DNA from: Planctomycetota bacterium
GTDB lineage: Bacteria > Planctomycetota > Phycisphaerae > WQYP01
Length of the DNA stretch: 5,374 bases
Assembly (NCBI GenBank): GCA_021838985.1
Contig: JAKCCC010000176.1
Location: 1-5,374, forward strand
Reading direction: 5' to 3'
Shown: positions 5,100 to 5,374 of the stretch, piece by piece
Position numbering within the stretch: the stretch's first letter is position 1
Layout of the letters: every line of letters starts with the position of its first letter
The notes under the pieces: generated by a model
Told to the model about the DNA's origin: nothing
The model's database searches: none
Seen by the model: only the letters and a program-made list of their open reading frames with translations
Program-made: the position numbers and the translations under genes

Positions 5100-5374
5100 T
5101 CAGCCACGCCCGGCCGAGAGACTTGGTACTCGATAAATCTCTATTCCGCGTACCGTCGGAGTGCGAATCAACTTCAACCCCGCGGCCGCCATCGCCGCAA
5201 TGTTCGCCCGTGTGATCACCGGACTGAACCCATAGGTCGCCCGCAGGCGAGCAACCTCCGGCCAGTCCACGATCAGATAGTTCACGTTTTTTTTCTTCAG
5301 CCAGCGCACCGCGTACGGCGGACCGCCCCGCTGGATCGCCCGCGCCAGGCGATTGCGATTAAATCGCAATCGCC
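5100..5374 (-). CDS. C-terminal end of a probable GT39-like membrane glycosyltransferase, partial at the right edge
   Basis: The frame is open from the window edge; the TTG at 5369 is not a credible start, so this is a 3' fragment of about 90 codons. Visible features are FNRNRLARAI, then RWLKKKNVNYLIVDWPEVARL, TYGFSPVITRANIAAMAAAGL and a final EIYRVP. This 'WLKE.GV..LLVNW.E..RL..TYG ... I....F..L..AGL' layout is the usual soluble C-terminal domain of large multi-span dolichyl-phosphate-mannose-type (GT39/PMT-like) transferases, where it follows the last membrane helix. Those proteins move sugars from a lipid-linked donor at the outer face of the inner membrane. The membrane and catalytic parts would lie right of the window. 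The assignment rests on pattern memory for this domain and is moderate. Confidence 0.6.
   Translation of the reverse strand, partial: RLRFNRNRLARAIQRGGPPYAVRWLKKKNVNYLIVDWPEVARLRATYGFSPVITRANIAAMAAAGLKLIRTPTVRGIEIYRVPSLSAGRG
5348..5374. repeat. Perfect 13+1+13 palindrome at the window edge
   Basis: GGCGATTGCGATT (5348-5360), a single A (5361) and AATCGCAATCGCC (5362-5374) form a perfect inverted repeat whose outer end coincides exactly with the last base of the window. It lies within the glycosyltransferase reading frame. It may be an assembly foldback at a contig end rather than biology. Confidence 0.85.

Overview
The window is a 5.4 kb patch of accessory and housekeeping-fringe DNA from a moderately GC-rich Gram-negative-type bacterium. 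The glycosyltransferase C-terminus, the secreted-protein style and the YqjD/YqjE-type membrane genes would fit a member of the Planctomycetota/Verrucomicrobiota group. That assignment is an inference from protein style only and is weak.

Layout, left to right. (1) Positions 1-680, minus strand: an uninterrupted reading frame that runs off the left edge. It encodes the C-terminal part of a large polymorphic-toxin/RHS-type protein ending in a DNA/RNA non-specific endonuclease domain with an RGHLIGAQLGGSG core. (2) Positions 681-2198: a complete single-gene IS66-family element (tnpC only, as in the ISBst12-like group) with perfect 15-bp terminal inverted repeats. It cuts the toxin gene at its left end. 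No target duplication is visible, and the rest of the toxin gene is not on the other side, so a deletion or recombination has happened here. (3) Positions 2274-3657, minus strand: three small membrane-protein genes in one direction, in transcription order a DUF883 YqjD/ElaB-like protein, a YqjE-like two-helix 'phage holin family' protein, and an unassigned third protein whose start overlaps the YqjE-like gene. (4) Positions 3712-3872: a 161-bp non-coding foldback element with about 18-bp terminal inverted repeats, a perfect 14-bp inner inverted repeat and a TTA duplication, most likely a MITE. Its right end makes a good sigma70-like promoter together with the flanking DNA. (5) Positions 3873-4238: a gene-free stretch. 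(6) Positions 4242-5057, plus strand: an exported protein of unknown function, possibly frameshifted at an A8 run near its 3' end. (7) Positions 5100-5374, minus strand: the C-terminal end of a probable GT39-like membrane glycosyltransferase, convergent with the previous gene. The window ends exactly at the end of a perfect 13+1+13 palindrome.

How the parts relate. The YqjD/YqjE/third-gene set is the only likely operon. It would act at the inner membrane, probably in stationary phase or stress if the E. coli homologues are a guide. Two mobile elements (the IS66 copy and the MITE) flank it, and one of them has beheaded a toxin gene. I see no CRISPR array, tRNA, rRNA or phage integrase. I do not see convincing evidence for a wholly new system. 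The most valuable observations are the hidden nuclease-toxin remnant, the missing target duplication of the IS, the MITE with its hybrid promoter, and the edge palindrome.
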